In this document: positions 1 through 10,471 of the stretch, one piece after another
Layout of the letters: each line of letters opens with the position of its first letter
Numbering within the stretch: the stretch's first letter is position 1
Assembly (NCBI RefSeq): GCF_025965215.1
Contig: NZ_JAOPXI010000172.1
Span: forward strand, 1-64,000
Length of the DNA: 64,000 bases
Direction: 5' to 3'
Origin: Marmoricola sp.
GTDB lineage: Bacteria; Actinomycetota; Actinomycetes; Propionibacteriales; Nocardioidaceae
Notes under the pieces: model-generated
Databases searched by the model: none
Seen by the model: the letters and a program-made list of their open reading frames with translations, nothing else
What the model was told of the DNA's origin: nothing
Translations under genes and position numbers: made by a program

Positions 1-549
1 GCCTCGATGTCGAACCTGGCCTCGGCGCTGGGCTGGGCGCTGGTCGACCTGGTCGAGCACCCCGACGCCCAGGCCGCCGTCGTCGCCGGTGATCGGGAGC
101 TGGCGGACCGATGCGCGCTCGAGTCGACGCGACTGGCCCAGCGCTCGATCATGGGGCGAACGGTGCTCGCCGAGGTCGCCTTCGACGACGGTGACCAGAC
201 CTACCTGGTCTCCCCCGGCGCGACCATCGCGACGCTGCTGCCCCTGACCAACACCACGGCCGGTCCGGGACTTGCCGAGTGGCGACCCGAGCGCTGGAAC
301 CGCAACCGCCTCGCGGACACCAGCACACTTGCCTCACCGGCCCTGGTCACGGCGTTCGGCCACGGCAAGCACTCCTGTCCGGCCCAGCCGTTCTCGCTCG
401 CCGCGATGAGCACGGCGGTCATCGACCTGCTCGCGACCTACGAGCTGCGTGCCGGATGGACGTCGTACCCGCAACCGGTCCCGGCGCAGATCGGCGGCGT
501 CGCACGCGCCGACGGCCCGTGCCCGCTGGACTACGCACTGCGCCGCTGA
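1..549 (+). CDS. Cytochrome P450, C-terminal part (5' end outside window)
   Basis: ExxR-like ALESTR and heme-Cys loop FGHGKHSCPAQPFS; ORF open to the left edge. Confidence 0.85.
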   Translation, partial: ASMSNLASALGWALVDLVEHPDAQAAVVAGDRELADRCALESTRLAQRSIMGRTVLAEVAFDDGDQTYLVSPGATIATLLPLTNTTAGPGLAEWRPERWNRNRLADTSTLASPALVTAFGHGKHSCPAQPFSLAAMSTAVIDLLATYELRAGWTSYPQPVPAQIGGVARADGPCPLDYALRR

Positions 550-617
550 GGCCCCAAAGCGGGATGAATCACCGGGACTGCAGACAGCGACATGCGCCCG
601 GGTCTAGGTTGCCTGCC

Positions 618-1034
618 ATGAGGTTGCACCGCGACGCCAAGGCCGAGCTGATCCGGTCTCTCCCGCTGTTCGCCGACTGCACGTCGGCCGAGGTCACCCA
701 GGTGGCCGGCATCGCCACCGAGATCGACCTGCGCGAGGGCCGCGTCCTGGCCACCGAAGGTGCCGACGGCCAGGAGTTCGTGGTGATGATCGAGGGCTCC
801 GCCACGGTCACCCAGGGGGACGAGGTCATCGCCACCATGAAGGCCGGCGACTTCTTCGGGGAGATCGCCCTGCTCAAGGGCATCCCGCGGACCGCAAGCG
901 TCGTGGCCACCTCGGCCGTGCACGCGCTGGTGATCGAGGGGCACGCGTTCCGTCACCTGATCCTCGACGCACCGGACATCCGCGACAAGGTCGAGCGCGC
1001 CCTGGCTGACCGGACCGACGACCCCGTCGGCTGA
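618..1034 (+). CDS. Cyclic nucleotide-binding (cNMP) domain protein
   Basis: GDFFGEIALLKGIPRTASVVA is a classic cNMP-binding motif; ATG at 618. Confidence 0.88.
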   Translation: MRLHRDAKAELIRSLPLFADCTSAEVTQVAGIATEIDLREGRVLATEGADGQEFVVMIEGSATVTQGDEVIATMKAGDFFGEIALLKGIPRTASVVATSAVHALVIEGHAFRHLILDAPDIRDKVERALADRTDDPVG

Positions 1035-1124
1035 TCGCGGGGCCGGTTCACGGCCACGTCACGATGTGAGGCGCGACGTCACGCCTGAGGGATGACCGAT
1101 CCGTCATCAACCCAGGAGGACATC

Positions 1125-1505
1125 ATGCCCAGCGCCAACCGTATCTCCACCCCCGTCGCCGTGGACGAGGAGGTCATCGAGGGCCGCTACGCGGCACTCG
1201 ATGAGTACACCGTCGCCTTCGAGACCTACAAGGCGGACGTCGACCCGGCGCCCCTGTTCACCGGCCTGCCCGACGACCGGTGCCAGTGCCCCCACTGGGG
1301 CTTCGTCACCAGCGGCCAGATCACGTTCCGCTGGCCCGATCACGAGGAGACCTACTGCGCCGGGGACGCCTACTACGCGCCGGCCGGGCACCTTCCGCTG
1401 GTCACCGGCGGGAGCACGATCGTGGAGTTCAGCCCGACCACCGAGCTCGAGGCGACGATGGCTGTCATCGGCGCCAACATGGCCCAAGCCGGTGCATCGG
1501 CATGA
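1125..1505 (+). CDS. Cupin-like domain protein
   Basis: AGGAGG RBS before ATG 1125; WPDHEETYCAGDAYYAPAGHLP cupin-like. Confidence 0.7.
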   Translation: MPSANRISTPVAVDEEVIEGRYAALDEYTVAFETYKADVDPAPLFTGLPDDRCQCPHWGFVTSGQITFRWPDHEETYCAGDAYYAPAGHLPLVTGGSTIVEFSPTTELEATMAVIGANMAQAGASA

Positions 1506-1918
1506 CCACGACGACCAGCCGCCCGGACGCGACCACCGCGGTCGCCAACCTGATCACCTACCTGGAGACGGGTGTCGCACCCGACGGGCTCTTCGCCCCG
1601 GACGTCTTCCTCGACGCGACCTTGCCGCTGTGGCGGCTCCAGGCCGACAACGCCACCGACGCGATGAGCATCCGGCGCCACGGTCACCCGTGCCCGGGCA
1701 CCGTCCACGTCGAACGGGTCGACCCGACCGACCGGGGTTTCACGATCGAGTTCGAGGAGCGCTGGGAGGACGCCGGCCAGCGCTGGTACTGCCGGGAGAT
1801 GATCCGGGCCGATGTCGTCGGCTCGACGATCGTCGAGTTCGCGGTGTACTGCACCGGGGACTGGGACGAGGACCAGCAGAAGCGGCACGCCGAGACCGTC
1901 ACCCTGCTCCGGCCGTGA
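1502..1918 (+). CDS. SnoaL/NTF2-like domain protein (hypothetical)
   Basis: ATGA overlap with upstream gene; small alpha+beta-like protein. Confidence 0.6.
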   Translation: MTTTTSRPDATTAVANLITYLETGVAPDGLFAPDVFLDATLPLWRLQADNATDAMSIRRHGHPCPGTVHVERVDPTDRGFTIEFEERWEDAGQRWYCREMIRADVVGSTIVEFAVYCTGDWDEDQQKRHAETVTLLRP

Positions 1919-1933
1919 ACCTACGATGGCGTC

Positions 1934-3745
1934 GTGCCTGACCCGCTCAGCCCCGACGTGACGAGCACCGTCGAGCTCCTCGACCGCGCGGACACCGAAC
2001 GCGCCGCCGGTCGGGGAGCCGAGGCTGCTCGGCTCTACGGCGAGGCAGCGCTGCTGGCGCGGGAGGCAGCTGACCTGATCCTTTGGACCCGGGCGGCCCT
2101 CGGAGCGGCCTCGGTCCAGATCTTCGGCCCGGAACCAGGCCGCCTGCCGGCCCTGCTGTACGACGTCCTGGTCCGCACCACCGATCGCGCCGACCGCTGC
2201 CGTCTCGCCGCCGCCCTGGCCCGGTGCTGGGTCTACGCCGGCCAGGCAGCTCGCGGGGCCGGGTTCGCCGACGAGGCGGTCGCCGCCGCCAGGGAGTCGG
2301 GCGACCCCGTCCTCCTGGCCGACGCCCTGGACGCCTCGCTCGCCGCGCACTGGGGGCCCGGCGACCTGGACGTCCGGGTCCGCCTCGCCGCCGAGCTGGA
2401 CGAGGTCGCGGCGCACGTCGTGCAGCCTGATGCGCGACTTCAGGCCCATCTCTGGGGGCTGCAGGTGGCATGCGAGCAGCTCGACGTGACCGGCATGAAC
2501 CGCCAGCTTCGCGCCCTCGAGCTCCTTGGCGAGGAGTCCGCGAAGGCGATGTTCTTCGCCGCTTCGCGCCGGCTCATGCACGACATCCTGCTCGGCCGGA
2601 GCGACACCGCCACCCGGCTGATCGCGGTCGCGACCGACGCCGCCCAACGCGCGTTCGTCCCCGACGCGTGGATGGTGCTCCAGGCCATGGCCGCGTACGC
2701 CGTCGTGATCGCCGGTGACGAACCGCTGGCCGAGCAGCAGGCCCAGGAGTGCGAGACACTGGCGCTGGCCGAAGGCACGATCGCCCTGTACGCCGAGGCG
2801 GCGTACCTGTGGATCGGCGCCGGACGGCCGGACCGCGCCGGCGCACTGGTCGCGGCATTCGGTGGCACTGCGCTCGACGAGCTGCCGCAGGACGTGAACT
2901 GGCTGCTGATCCTCCAGTGCGTCCTGGAGGTCGCGCTGGCCCTTGATGATCGCGACCTGATCGAGACCGCCTCCCGGCTCCTGTCCCCGTACGCCGACCG
3001 CGCCGTCATCAACGGCGGCGCGGTGATGTTCCATGGCACCACCGACGACACGCTGTCCCGGGCCTGGGCGGTCCTGGGTCGTGACGACGAAGCGGCGCAG
3101 GCGCGTGATCGGGCGCTGCACACCTACGAACGAATCGGCGCGGCGCGATGGCGCGACCGCCTCCTTCGCGCCCGGCGTCCCGCCGAGGCAGCCGTCGGTT
3201 CGGGATCAGCGCATTTGCACCAGGAGCCGGGTGGACTCTGGCGGATCGGATCGCAGGCCACGGCGGTGCCCGCACTGCGCGGCTTCGGCTACCTGCGCGA
3301 GCTGGTCCGGCGGCCGCGCTGCGAGATCAGTGCGCTCGACCTGGCCGGTGGCGGCGGCCCGGTCGTGGTCGAGAGCGGACTGGGTGAGCTCACAGACCGG
3401 CGCGCGCTCGCCGCCTACCGCGAGCGGCTTCGTGACCTGGACGACGAGCTGGCCGAGGCGGAGGCCTGGGCGGACGAGGGCCGGGCCACAGCGACGCGGG
3501 CTGAACGCCAGGCCCTGCTCGACGAGCTCGGCCGAGCCGCAGGCCTGGGGGGACGACCGCGCACGACCGGGTCGAGCGAGGAGCGAGCCCGGGTCGCGGT
3601 CAAGAAGGCGATCACCGCCGCGATCGACCGGATCGCGACGATCGACGCAGACCTGGCTGCTCACCTGCGCAGCGCCGTGCGTACCGGCCTCGCGTGCAGC
3701 TACGAACCCGATCCGGCGGTGCGTCTGACCTGGGTGCTCGACTAA
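1934..3745 (+). CDS. Large TPR-like regulatory/ATPase-type protein (hypothetical)
   Basis: 603 aa, alpha-helical repeat-like; C-terminal RTGLACSYEPDPAVRLTWVL typical of actinobacterial regulatory proteins; GTG start. Confidence 0.6.
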   Translation: MPDPLSPDVTSTVELLDRADTERAAGRGAEAARLYGEAALLAREAADLILWTRAALGAASVQIFGPEPGRLPALLYDVLVRTTDRADRCRLAAALARCWVYAGQAARGAGFADEAVAAARESGDPVLLADALDASLAAHWGPGDLDVRVRLAAELDEVAAHVVQPDARLQAHLWGLQVACEQLDVTGMNRQLRALELLGEESAKAMFFAASRRLMHDILLGRSDTATRLIAVATDAAQRAFVPDAWMVLQAMAAYAVVIAGDEPLAEQQAQECETLALAEGTIALYAEAAYLWIGAGRPDRAGALVAAFGGTALDELPQDVNWLLILQCVLEVALALDDRDLIETASRLLSPYADRAVINGGAVMFHGTTDDTLSRAWAVLGRDDEAAQARDRALHTYERIGAARWRDRLLRARRPAEAAVGSGSAHLHQEPGGLWRIGSQATAVPALRGFGYLRELVRRPRCEISALDLAGGGGPVVVESGLGELTDRRALAAYRERLRDLDDELAEAEAWADEGRATATRAERQALLDELGRAAGLGGRPRTTGSSEERARVAVKKAITAAIDRIATIDADLAAHLRSAVRTGLACSYEPDPAVRLTWVLD

Positions 3746-5865
3746 CGCGCTTCGAGGGCAGCGGTGAGCAGCGCGACCAGCGCCTCGAGCTGCAGGTCGA
3801 CCGAGGAGACGACGTCGGTGTCCGAGCCGTCCAGCGCACGTGCCGCCAGCCCGGCCTTGCTGTCGATGAGCTCGGCGATCCGGGTGTCGACGGTCTGGGC
3901 GGCGATCACCCGCCAGGCGGTCACCGGGTCGCTCTGGCCGATCCGGTGCACCCGGTCGATCGCCTGGGTCTGCTCGGCAGCCGTCCAGGACAGCTCGGCC
4001 AGGACGACGTTCGAGGCGACCTGGAGGTTCAGACCGACCCCGGCGGCGGTCAGCGAGCACACCACGACCGCGACGTCGGGGTCGTTGATGAACGCGTCGA
4101 TGTTCTTCTCGCGCACCTTCGGCGTCTGGTCGCCACGGATCGAGGAGTACCGGATCCCCTGCTTCGCAAACGTCTTCTCGGCGGTGTCCATCACGTCGAT
4201 GTGCTTGGCGAAGAAGACGACCTTGCCGACGTTGCGCGCGAGCTGGGCTGTGTAGTCCGCCGCCAGGCCTGCCTTGGCCTGACCGATCCGGCGCATCAGG
4301 CCGAACACGTTCTCGGTGCTCTCGTCGGTGTCCTCGCGCTCCCAGCCGGCAACCCGGCGTACGAGCTCGTGGTCGATGCCCTCGACGGTCTGCCCGGAGT
4401 GGCGAGTAGCCAGGGCGCTGTCGTAGCGGGCGACCAGGCGCCGGGCGAGCTCGGCCTCGGCCTCGCGGATCGAGCGTCCGGCCTCGCCGTCGAGCTCGAC
4501 CGGGATGTCGGCGATCCGGCGCGCCGGGATGTCCGCAGCCACGTCGACCTTGCGGCGCCGGACGATGCCGAGGTCGATCACCGAACGACGTGCTGCCGGG
4601 AAGAAGCCCGGGTCCAGCGGGGTCAGGCCGTTCTCCTCGAGGCTGTCCATCAGGGTGGCCATCGGCTTCTTGTCGTCGATCCAGCCCAGGAACTGCCAGA
4701 TCGCCCGGAAGTCGTCGATGTCGTTGATCAGCGGCGTTCCCGTCAGGGCCATCAGCAGCGGTCGGGCGGTCCGCTTGCGGATGCTCTCGGCGACCTCGAG
4801 GACGTGCTGGGAGCGCTGGGAGCTCTTGTTCTTGATGAAGTGCGCCTCGTCCACGACCATGCCGCGGAACCCCAGGGCCTGGAGCCAGCCCACGTGCCGG
4901 TCGAGCACCTCGTAGTTCACGATGATGATGTCGGCGAAGCCGTCGATCGACTCACCGTCACCGTGGATCACGGTCGCCGGGTGCTTCGGGGTCCACCGTT
5001 CGGCCTCGCGGGCCCAGTTGGTCTTCACGACATTGGGCACGACGACGAGCAGCGGGTAGGCCTTGGCCGCCTGGGCTGCCAGCAGGGCTTGCGCTGTCTT
5101 GCCGAGACCGGGCTCGTCGGCCAGCAGGAACGTGCGGTGGCCGGCGGCCGCCGAGGCGATCAGCTTGGCCTGGTGCGGCATCAGCTCGAGGTCGCCCGGG
5201 GCCTGCAGCGAGACCGCTTCGGGCAGTGGCATGCAGGCCGGGGTCCCGCCGTCGGCCTGCTCGAAGGCGCGGAACAGCGGGCCGAGCAGCTCCCAGCGGG
5301 CGAGCTCGCTGCCGCGAGGCTTGTTGGCACGGGCAGCGGAGAAGTCCGGAGCCAGGAACGGGTTGGCCAGCTGGCGGGCCACGACAGCCTGCGGCACGAC
5401 GCGGCGTTCACTCTCGACCGCAGCCACCGGAGCTGCCGGGGGCTCCTCGGCCTCGGGCTCGACCTCCAGGTTCGCGGCCTCCCGGATGCTGCGCAGCAGC
5501 GCGCGGGCGTCGTCGTCGATGCGGGCGTCCTCGGCGAGCAGCTGGAAGAACGAGCTGTCCCGGGCTGCCGTGGTAGCCAGGATGGTCGCGATGCCGTCGA
5601 GGCGGCGCAGCTGGTCGGCGCGACGGCTGTCATTGAGGGACTCGTCGGTCTTGATCCGGCTCCGCTCCTCACGCACGAGGAGGGCCACGACCTGGTACTT
5701 GGTGCGGGTCGACGCGGCGATGCGGCCGCGCTCGACCGCTGCTTCGACCTCGCGCACGGCGCGAGCCAGCTGCGGGATGAGACCGCCCTCGGAGCGGTTG
5801 TTGCGGGGACGCCCCTGGGTAGCGGGACGACGGGCACCTTGACGGCGCTGGCTCGATCGAGCCAC
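3742..5865 (-). CDS. SNF2/DEAD-DEAH family helicase
   Basis: LADEPGLGKTAQALLA (Walker A), VDEAHFIKNKSS (DEAH), DRVHRIGQSDPV (motif VI). Confidence 0.93.
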   Translation of the reverse strand: MARSSQRRQGARRPATQGRPRNNRSEGGLIPQLARAVREVEAAVERGRIAASTRTKYQVVALLVREERSRIKTDESLNDSRRADQLRRLDGIATILATTAARDSSFFQLLAEDARIDDDARALLRSIREAANLEVEPEAEEPPAAPVAAVESERRVVPQAVVARQLANPFLAPDFSAARANKPRGSELARWELLGPLFRAFEQADGGTPACMPLPEAVSLQAPGDLELMPHQAKLIASAAAGHRTFLLADEPGLGKTAQALLAAQAAKAYPLLVVVPNVVKTNWAREAERWTPKHPATVIHGDGESIDGFADIIIVNYEVLDRHVGWLQALGFRGMVVDEAHFIKNKSSQRSQHVLEVAESIRKRTARPLLMALTGTPLINDIDDFRAIWQFLGWIDDKKPMATLMDSLEENGLTPLDPGFFPAARRSVIDLGIVRRRKVDVAADIPARRIADIPVELDGEAGRSIREAEAELARRLVARYDSALATRHSGQTVEGIDHELVRRVAGWEREDTDESTENVFGLMRRIGQAKAGLAADYTAQLARNVGKVVFFAKHIDVMDTAEKTFAKQGIRYSSIRGDQTPKVREKNIDAFINDPDVAVVVCSLTAAGVGLNLQVASNVVLAELSWTAAEQTQAIDRVHRIGQSDPVTAWRVIAAQTVDTRIAELIDSKAGLAARALDGSDTDVVSSVDLQLEALVALLTAALEAR

Positions 5866-6023
5866 AGGCTCCTCCTCAGGAGTGCTGTTCGGACGTCCGA
5901 TGAGAGCGGGTAGGAAGCCTGCTCCGGACGCGACTCAGTCCGCAGGATCCACGAGGGATCCACGCAACGAGCCCCGACGGCTCGTCGACTGGTAATGCGC
6001 CCAGTGTACGCCCGGGGAGGCGC

Positions 6024-6521
6024 TCAGAGCACCTTGGTGCCGTACATCTCCCCCAGCGGGTCCGCGATGAGCTCGAGTCGGGCGCCGTTGGGGTCGCGGA
6101 AGTAGATCGAGGTCCCGCTCTCGCTCTGGTACTCCACACCGGCCTCGCTCAGGCGGTCCTTGAGCTCGGCCCACCGCTCTGGCTCGACCGAGATCGCGAC
6201 GTGGTGCAGCCCACCGAGGACTTCGGCGTACGGGCCGACGTCCAGGCCCGGGAAGTCGAAGAAGGCGATCAGGTTGTCGTTGCCGATGTCGAAGAAGAAG
6301 TGGTTCGACCCCTGGTAGTCACGGTTCTCGAAGATGTCGGTCAGCGGGAACCCGAGCAGCCCCTGGTAGAAGCGCACGGTCTCCTCGACGTCGCGGGCGA
6401 CGATCGCGAAGTGGTGCAGGCCGCGGGCGGTCGAGGGTGGGCGGGACGCGGGATCGTTCAGGTACTCCTCGCGGATCCGCGCTCGTTCGGCGTCCACCGT
6501 TGCCAGGTCGATCTCGGTCAT
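6024..6521 (-). CDS. VOC family (glyoxalase/dioxygenase-like) protein
   Basis: LHHFAIVARDVEETVRFYQGLLGFPL ... IYFRDPNGARLEL. Confidence 0.9.
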   Translation of the reverse strand: MTEIDLATVDAERARIREEYLNDPASRPPSTARGLHHFAIVARDVEETVRFYQGLLGFPLTDIFENRDYQGSNHFFFDIGNDNLIAFFDFPGLDVGPYAEVLGGLHHVAISVEPERWAELKDRLSEAGVEYQSESGTSIYFRDPNGARLELIADPLGEMYGTKVL

Positions 6522-7180
6522 GACAGGGGTCCTCCGGTCCAGTTCTCGAGCCGTGCGAGGTCGTCGACCGCGGCCCGGGTCAGCTTCGTCAGCTGACGAA
6601 CAGGCTTGCCCATCGGTACGACGCACGCAACCGCGTAGTGGTCCGGGATCCCGAGGAGCGTCCTGATCGCCGGCTCCTCGGCGACCGCCATCGTGGTGAT
6701 CGTCCCGCCGAACCCCTCGTTGCGCGCCGCCAGCAGGATGTTCCAGACCAGCGGGTAGACCGACGCGCCGCTGATCAGGCCGATCCGGTCGAGCTCCTGG
6801 TCGATGGCGGCGACCGCCGACAGGTCGACGCACACCACGAGCACGACCGCGGCCCGGAGCAGCGGCTCGGTGAACCTGTCCGGGACCTCAGTCGCCGCGA
6901 TCTGCTCCTTGCTCAGGCCCGTCGGCCGGACCGGGTTCCAGGGGACCTCGCCGGCCAGGACCTGCGCCGTGTACCGGCGGGCACCCGGAACGGTGAGCCC
7001 GACCAGGGCCTCGCGGGTGCCACGATCGCGGATCACCAGGATCTGGGCACCCTGGCGGTTGCCGCCGCTGGGTGCGAACCGTGCGTTGTCGAGGATGGTC
7101 CGCAGGACCTCGTCGGGCAGCGGGTCGTCGGTGAACTCCCGGACGGCGGCCGTGGTCCTCATGACGTCGTACAGCTCCAT
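6518..7180 (-). CDS. Nitroreductase family protein
   Basis: MRTTAAVREFTDDPLPDEVLRTILDNARFAPSGGNRQ; ATGA overlap with VOC gene. Confidence 0.9.
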   Translation of the reverse strand: MELYDVMRTTAAVREFTDDPLPDEVLRTILDNARFAPSGGNRQGAQILVIRDRGTREALVGLTVPGARRYTAQVLAGEVPWNPVRPTGLSKEQIAATEVPDRFTEPLLRAAVVLVVCVDLSAVAAIDQELDRIGLISGASVYPLVWNILLAARNEGFGGTITTMAVAEEPAIRTLLGIPDHYAVACVVPMGKPVRQLTKLTRAAVDDLARLENWTGGPLS

Positions 7181-7330
7181 CGTGGTCCTCTCGGTACGTG
7201 CGTTCGCCTCGCCCCTGGAGCGCCGCGAAAAGAGTAACGTCGAAGCGAAGCGCACCAACGAGCCGATGGCCAAAAAACGGAAGCGTCATCGCGAGCCAGA
7301 CCAGCCTTCGCTACACCCTGCTGATCGCGG

Positions 7331-8446
7331 TCAGTGTCCGTGCTTCTTCTGCTTGCCCTGCTTGCCGGCATCCGGTCCGTGCTTGCGCCCGTGGCCGGTG
7401 AGCATGACAGGCGTCGAGTACGTCCGTCTCGGGGCGGGCTTCGGTGACCGTGACCGTGTCGGCGTCGGGGTGGGCGTCAGGCTGGCAGCACCGGTCGGGA
7501 GGGCAGGCGTGCCGGCGGCTACCTTGTCAGGCCCGGTGAGGACCAACCCGGCACCGCCGAGGATCACTGCGAGGACCGCCGCCGCGCCCACGAGTGCTCC
7601 CCACCTCTGCCTGCGCGGCAGCCGGGCCTCGTCGAGCCGAGGCACCAGCACAGCAGTGCGCTCGGACGCTGTGCCGTCCAGCGTGGCCAGGACCTCGCGC
7701 GCGCTCGGGCGCTCGGTCGGCTCGCGCCGGGTCATCCGGGTGAGGAGGTCACGCCAGAACACCTCCAGTGACCCGGGGATGACCGGTGGGGTCGTGAGTC
7801 GCGCCAGGGCAGCCTCGATGGGCGGCCCCGAGTAGGAGCGCAGCCCGGTGAGGGCTTCGAGCAGGACCAGTCCGAGGGAGTAGACGTCGACGGCGGGGGT
7901 CGGGGCCGCGCCGGTCACCTGCTCGGGCGAGAGGTACGCCGGCGAGCCGATCGTGTCGCCCGGGTTGGTGTGCTGGTCGGCGCTGTCGAGCAGGCGCGCG
8001 ATCCCGAAGTCGGTCAGTACCGCGCTCCCGTCGGCACGCACCAGGATGTTGCTCGGCTTGACGTCGCGATGGACGATCCCGGCGGCATGCGCACACGCGA
8101 GTGCGTCGGCCAGCTGGGCACCGATGACCGCCACCTCGGCCGGAGGCATCGGACCGTCCTCCTGGATCCGGCGCGCCAGCGTCGGGCCCTCGATGAGCTC
8201 CATGACCAGGAACGGCTGGTCATCGTCGAAGCCGGCGTCCAGCAGGGTCACCAGTCCGGGGTGGTTCAGCACCGCCAGTGTGCGAGCCTCGCCGGCGAAG
8301 CGGGCTCGTTCGGTCTCGCTGGTCGAGGTGGGCCGCAGGACCTTGACCGCTACCTCACGATGGAGCAGCCGGTCGGTGGCTCGGTGCACGTCGGCCATCC
8401 CGCCCCTACCGATGACGGGTCCCAGCACGTACCGGTCTGTGGGCAT
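7331..8446 (-). CDS. Serine/threonine protein kinase with one TM segment and short His/Lys-rich tail
   Basis: GRGGMADVHRA, HRDVKPSNILV, LTDFGIAR, GSPAYLSPEQ; TM near VGAAAVLAVILGGAGLVL. Confidence 0.95.
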   Translation of the reverse strand: MPTDRYVLGPVIGRGGMADVHRATDRLLHREVAVKVLRPTSTSETERARFAGEARTLAVLNHPGLVTLLDAGFDDDQPFLVMELIEGPTLARRIQEDGPMPPAEVAVIGAQLADALACAHAAGIVHRDVKPSNILVRADGSAVLTDFGIARLLDSADQHTNPGDTIGSPAYLSPEQVTGAAPTPAVDVYSLGLVLLEALTGLRSYSGPPIEAALARLTTPPVIPGSLEVFWRDLLTRMTRREPTERPSAREVLATLDGTASERTAVLVPRLDEARLPRRQRWGALVGAAAVLAVILGGAGLVLTGPDKVAAGTPALPTGAASLTPTPTPTRSRSPKPAPRRTYSTPVMLTGHGRKHGPDAGKQGKQKKHGH

Positions 8447-8591
8447 CTCACCGCGATGCCCGGATCACCGCACTCCAAACATCCACCAGCCGCTCGGCGC
8501 CTCGATCCGCGCTGCGCTGGTGACGCTGCTCACAACGCCGCCCGGGCCGGGACCGCATGATCTGGCCGTTGCCCGTCCGGGTGTGGGCTTC

Positions 8592-9329
8592 CTAGAAGTT
8601 CGTCGGGATGTGCATGACGGTGCCCCCGTCGACGACGAACTCGGATCCCGTGGAGAACGACGACTCGTCGCTGGCCAGGAAGACGACGAAGGCCGCGACC
8701 TCCTCGGGCAGTCCCGGTCGGCCCAGCGGGATCGGGATCAGCCCCTCGGGCATCTGGTCGGTGGCCGGCGTACTGATCCGGCCGGGGTGGATCGAGTTGA
8801 CCCGGACACCCTGGGGCGCGAGCTCCATCGCCGCCGACTTGGTCAGGCCGGTCAGGCCCCACTTGGAGGCTACGTAGCCATGTGCCCACGGGGTGCCGCG
8901 CAGGCCCTCGATCGAGGAGGTGTTGATGATCGAGCCGCCTCCGGCGGCGATGATCGCGTCGGCCGCCGCCCGCATCCCGAGGAAGGCGCCGGTCAGGTTC
9001 ACGTCGAGCATCTGCTGCCACTGCTCGGTCTTGTAGCGCTGGAGCTGGCCACCGTTGAAGATGCCGGCGTTGTTGAAGAGCACGGTGAGCGAGCCGAACT
9101 CCGCGACGGCGAACGCGACGGCGCTGCGCCAGTCCTCGTCCGAGGTGACGTCGAGGTGGACGTAGCGAGCAGCGTCGCCCAGCTCCTCGGCCAGCGCTGC
9201 ACCCTCGTGATCGAGCAGGTCACCGATCACGACCTTGGCGCCTTCGGCCACCAGCATCCGGGCGCTGGCCGCACCGATGTTGCGTGCGCCGCCGCTGATC
9301 AGGGCGACCTTTCCGTCTACACGTCCCAT
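8592..9329 (-). CDS. SDR family oxidoreductase
   Basis: GKVALISGGARNIGAASARM, NNAGIF, SSIEG...YVASKWGLTG. Confidence 0.93.
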   Translation of the reverse strand: MGRVDGKVALISGGARNIGAASARMLVAEGAKVVIGDLLDHEGAALAEELGDAARYVHLDVTSDEDWRSAVAFAVAEFGSLTVLFNNAGIFNGGQLQRYKTEQWQQMLDVNLTGAFLGMRAAADAIIAAGGGSIINTSSIEGLRGTPWAHGYVASKWGLTGLTKSAAMELAPQGVRVNSIHPGRISTPATDQMPEGLIPIPLGRPGLPEEVAAFVVFLASDESSFSTGSEFVVDGGTVMHIPTNF

Positions 9330-9388
9330 GCCGGGCAGGGTAACGTGATTTTCGCCAAAGTAGAACACGTTCCAATTCAGGAGACTCC

Positions 9389-10471
9389 ATGACGATCCGC
9401 GTCGCCCAGGTCGGTACCGGCAACGCCGGCAGGCTCACCCTGCGCCAGCTCATCGCCGACCCGCGCTTCGACCTCGTGGCCGTCTCCACCTCGAACCCGG
9501 GGAAGGTCGGCAAGGATGCCGGCGAGCTCGCCGGAGTCGAGATCGTCACCGGCATCACCGCCGTCGCCGACCTGGACGCCCTGATCGCAGCCGGACCCGA
9601 GTGCGCCGTCTACTGCGCCATGGGCGACACCCGCCCGGTCGAGGCCACCAACGACGTGCGCGCCCTGCTCGAAGCCGGCATCGACGTGGTCGGCTCCGCG
9701 CCCGGCACCCTGCAGTTCCCCTGGGGCACCATGCCGGAGAAGGTCATCGACAAGGTCGAGGCCTCCGCCCTCGCCGGGAACGCGAGCGTCTACATCACCG
9801 GGGTCGATCCGGGTTTCGCCAGCGACCTGGTGCCGCTGGCGCTCGCGAGCACCTGCCAGCGCATCGAGCAGATCACCTGTTACGAGCTCGCCGACTACGC
9901 GACGTACGACGGCACCGAGGTGATGTTCGACCTGATGGGCTTCGGCCACCCGGTCGATTCGGTTCCGCTGCTGTTCCTGCCCGGCGTACTGGCCCTGGCT
10001 TGGGGCACCGCGATCCGGATGATGGCCGCGGCACTGGGCATCGAGGTCGACGAGATCGTGGAGTTCTGGGAGGCCGAACCGGCCCCGGAGACCTACGAGA
10101 TCGCTGCCGGCACCATCGAGAAGGGCACCATCGCGGCGCTGCACTTCTCGATCAGCGGGATGGCGGCCGGGCACCCTGCGATCGTCGTCGAGCACGTCAC
10201 CCGGACCCGCGACGACCTGCGTCCGGACTGGGCCCGACCCTCAGCCGGCGGCGGCTCGTACCGAGTCGAGATCACCGGTGAGCCCAACTACGTCGTGGAC
10301 ATCGTCCCCAGCAGCGAGCACGGCGACCACAACCACGCCGCGATCGTGGCCGCGTGCGGACGGATCGTGAACGCGATCCCGGACGTTCGCGTCGCGGCGC
10401 CCGGCATCCGCACGACGCTCGACCTGCCGTTGCCGACCGGCCGCGGCACCTACGTGGGCCCTCAGCCGTAG
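9389..10471 (+). CDS. Dihydrodipicolinate reductase-like NAD(P)-dependent dehydrogenase
   Basis: N-terminal Rossmann VAQVGTGNAGRLTLRQL; family-typical GVDPGFASDLVPL. Confidence 0.8.
   Translation: MTIRVAQVGTGNAGRLTLRQLIADPRFDLVAVSTSNPGKVGKDAGELAGVEIVTGITAVADLDALIAAGPECAVYCAMGDTRPVEATNDVRALLEAGIDVVGSAPGTLQFPWGTMPEKVIDKVEASALAGNASVYITGVDPGFASDLVPLALASTCQRIEQITCYELADYATYDGTEVMFDLMGFGHPVDSVPLLFLPGVLALAWGTAIRMMAAALGIEVDEIVEFWEAEPAPETYEIAAGTIEKGTIAALHFSISGMAAGHPAIVVEHVTRTRDDLRPDWARPSAGGGSYRVEITGEPNYVVDIVPSSEHGDHNHAAIVAACGRIVNAIPDVRVAAPGIRTTLDLPLPTGRGTYVGPQP

Noticed and set aside
1373-3121. 582-aa minus-strand ORF
   Set aside because: Antisense shadow of the cupin, SnoaL-like and TPR-like genes; low-complexity Gly/Arg/Val-rich composition
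3694-5913. 739-aa plus-strand ORF antisense to the SNF2 helicase
   Set aside because: High-GC shadow ORF; the minus strand carries clear helicase motifs and the plus translation has no recognisable domain
5938-5964. Short direct repeat GGATCCACGAGGGATCCACG upstream of the helicase
   Set aside because: Too short and isolated to support a specific function
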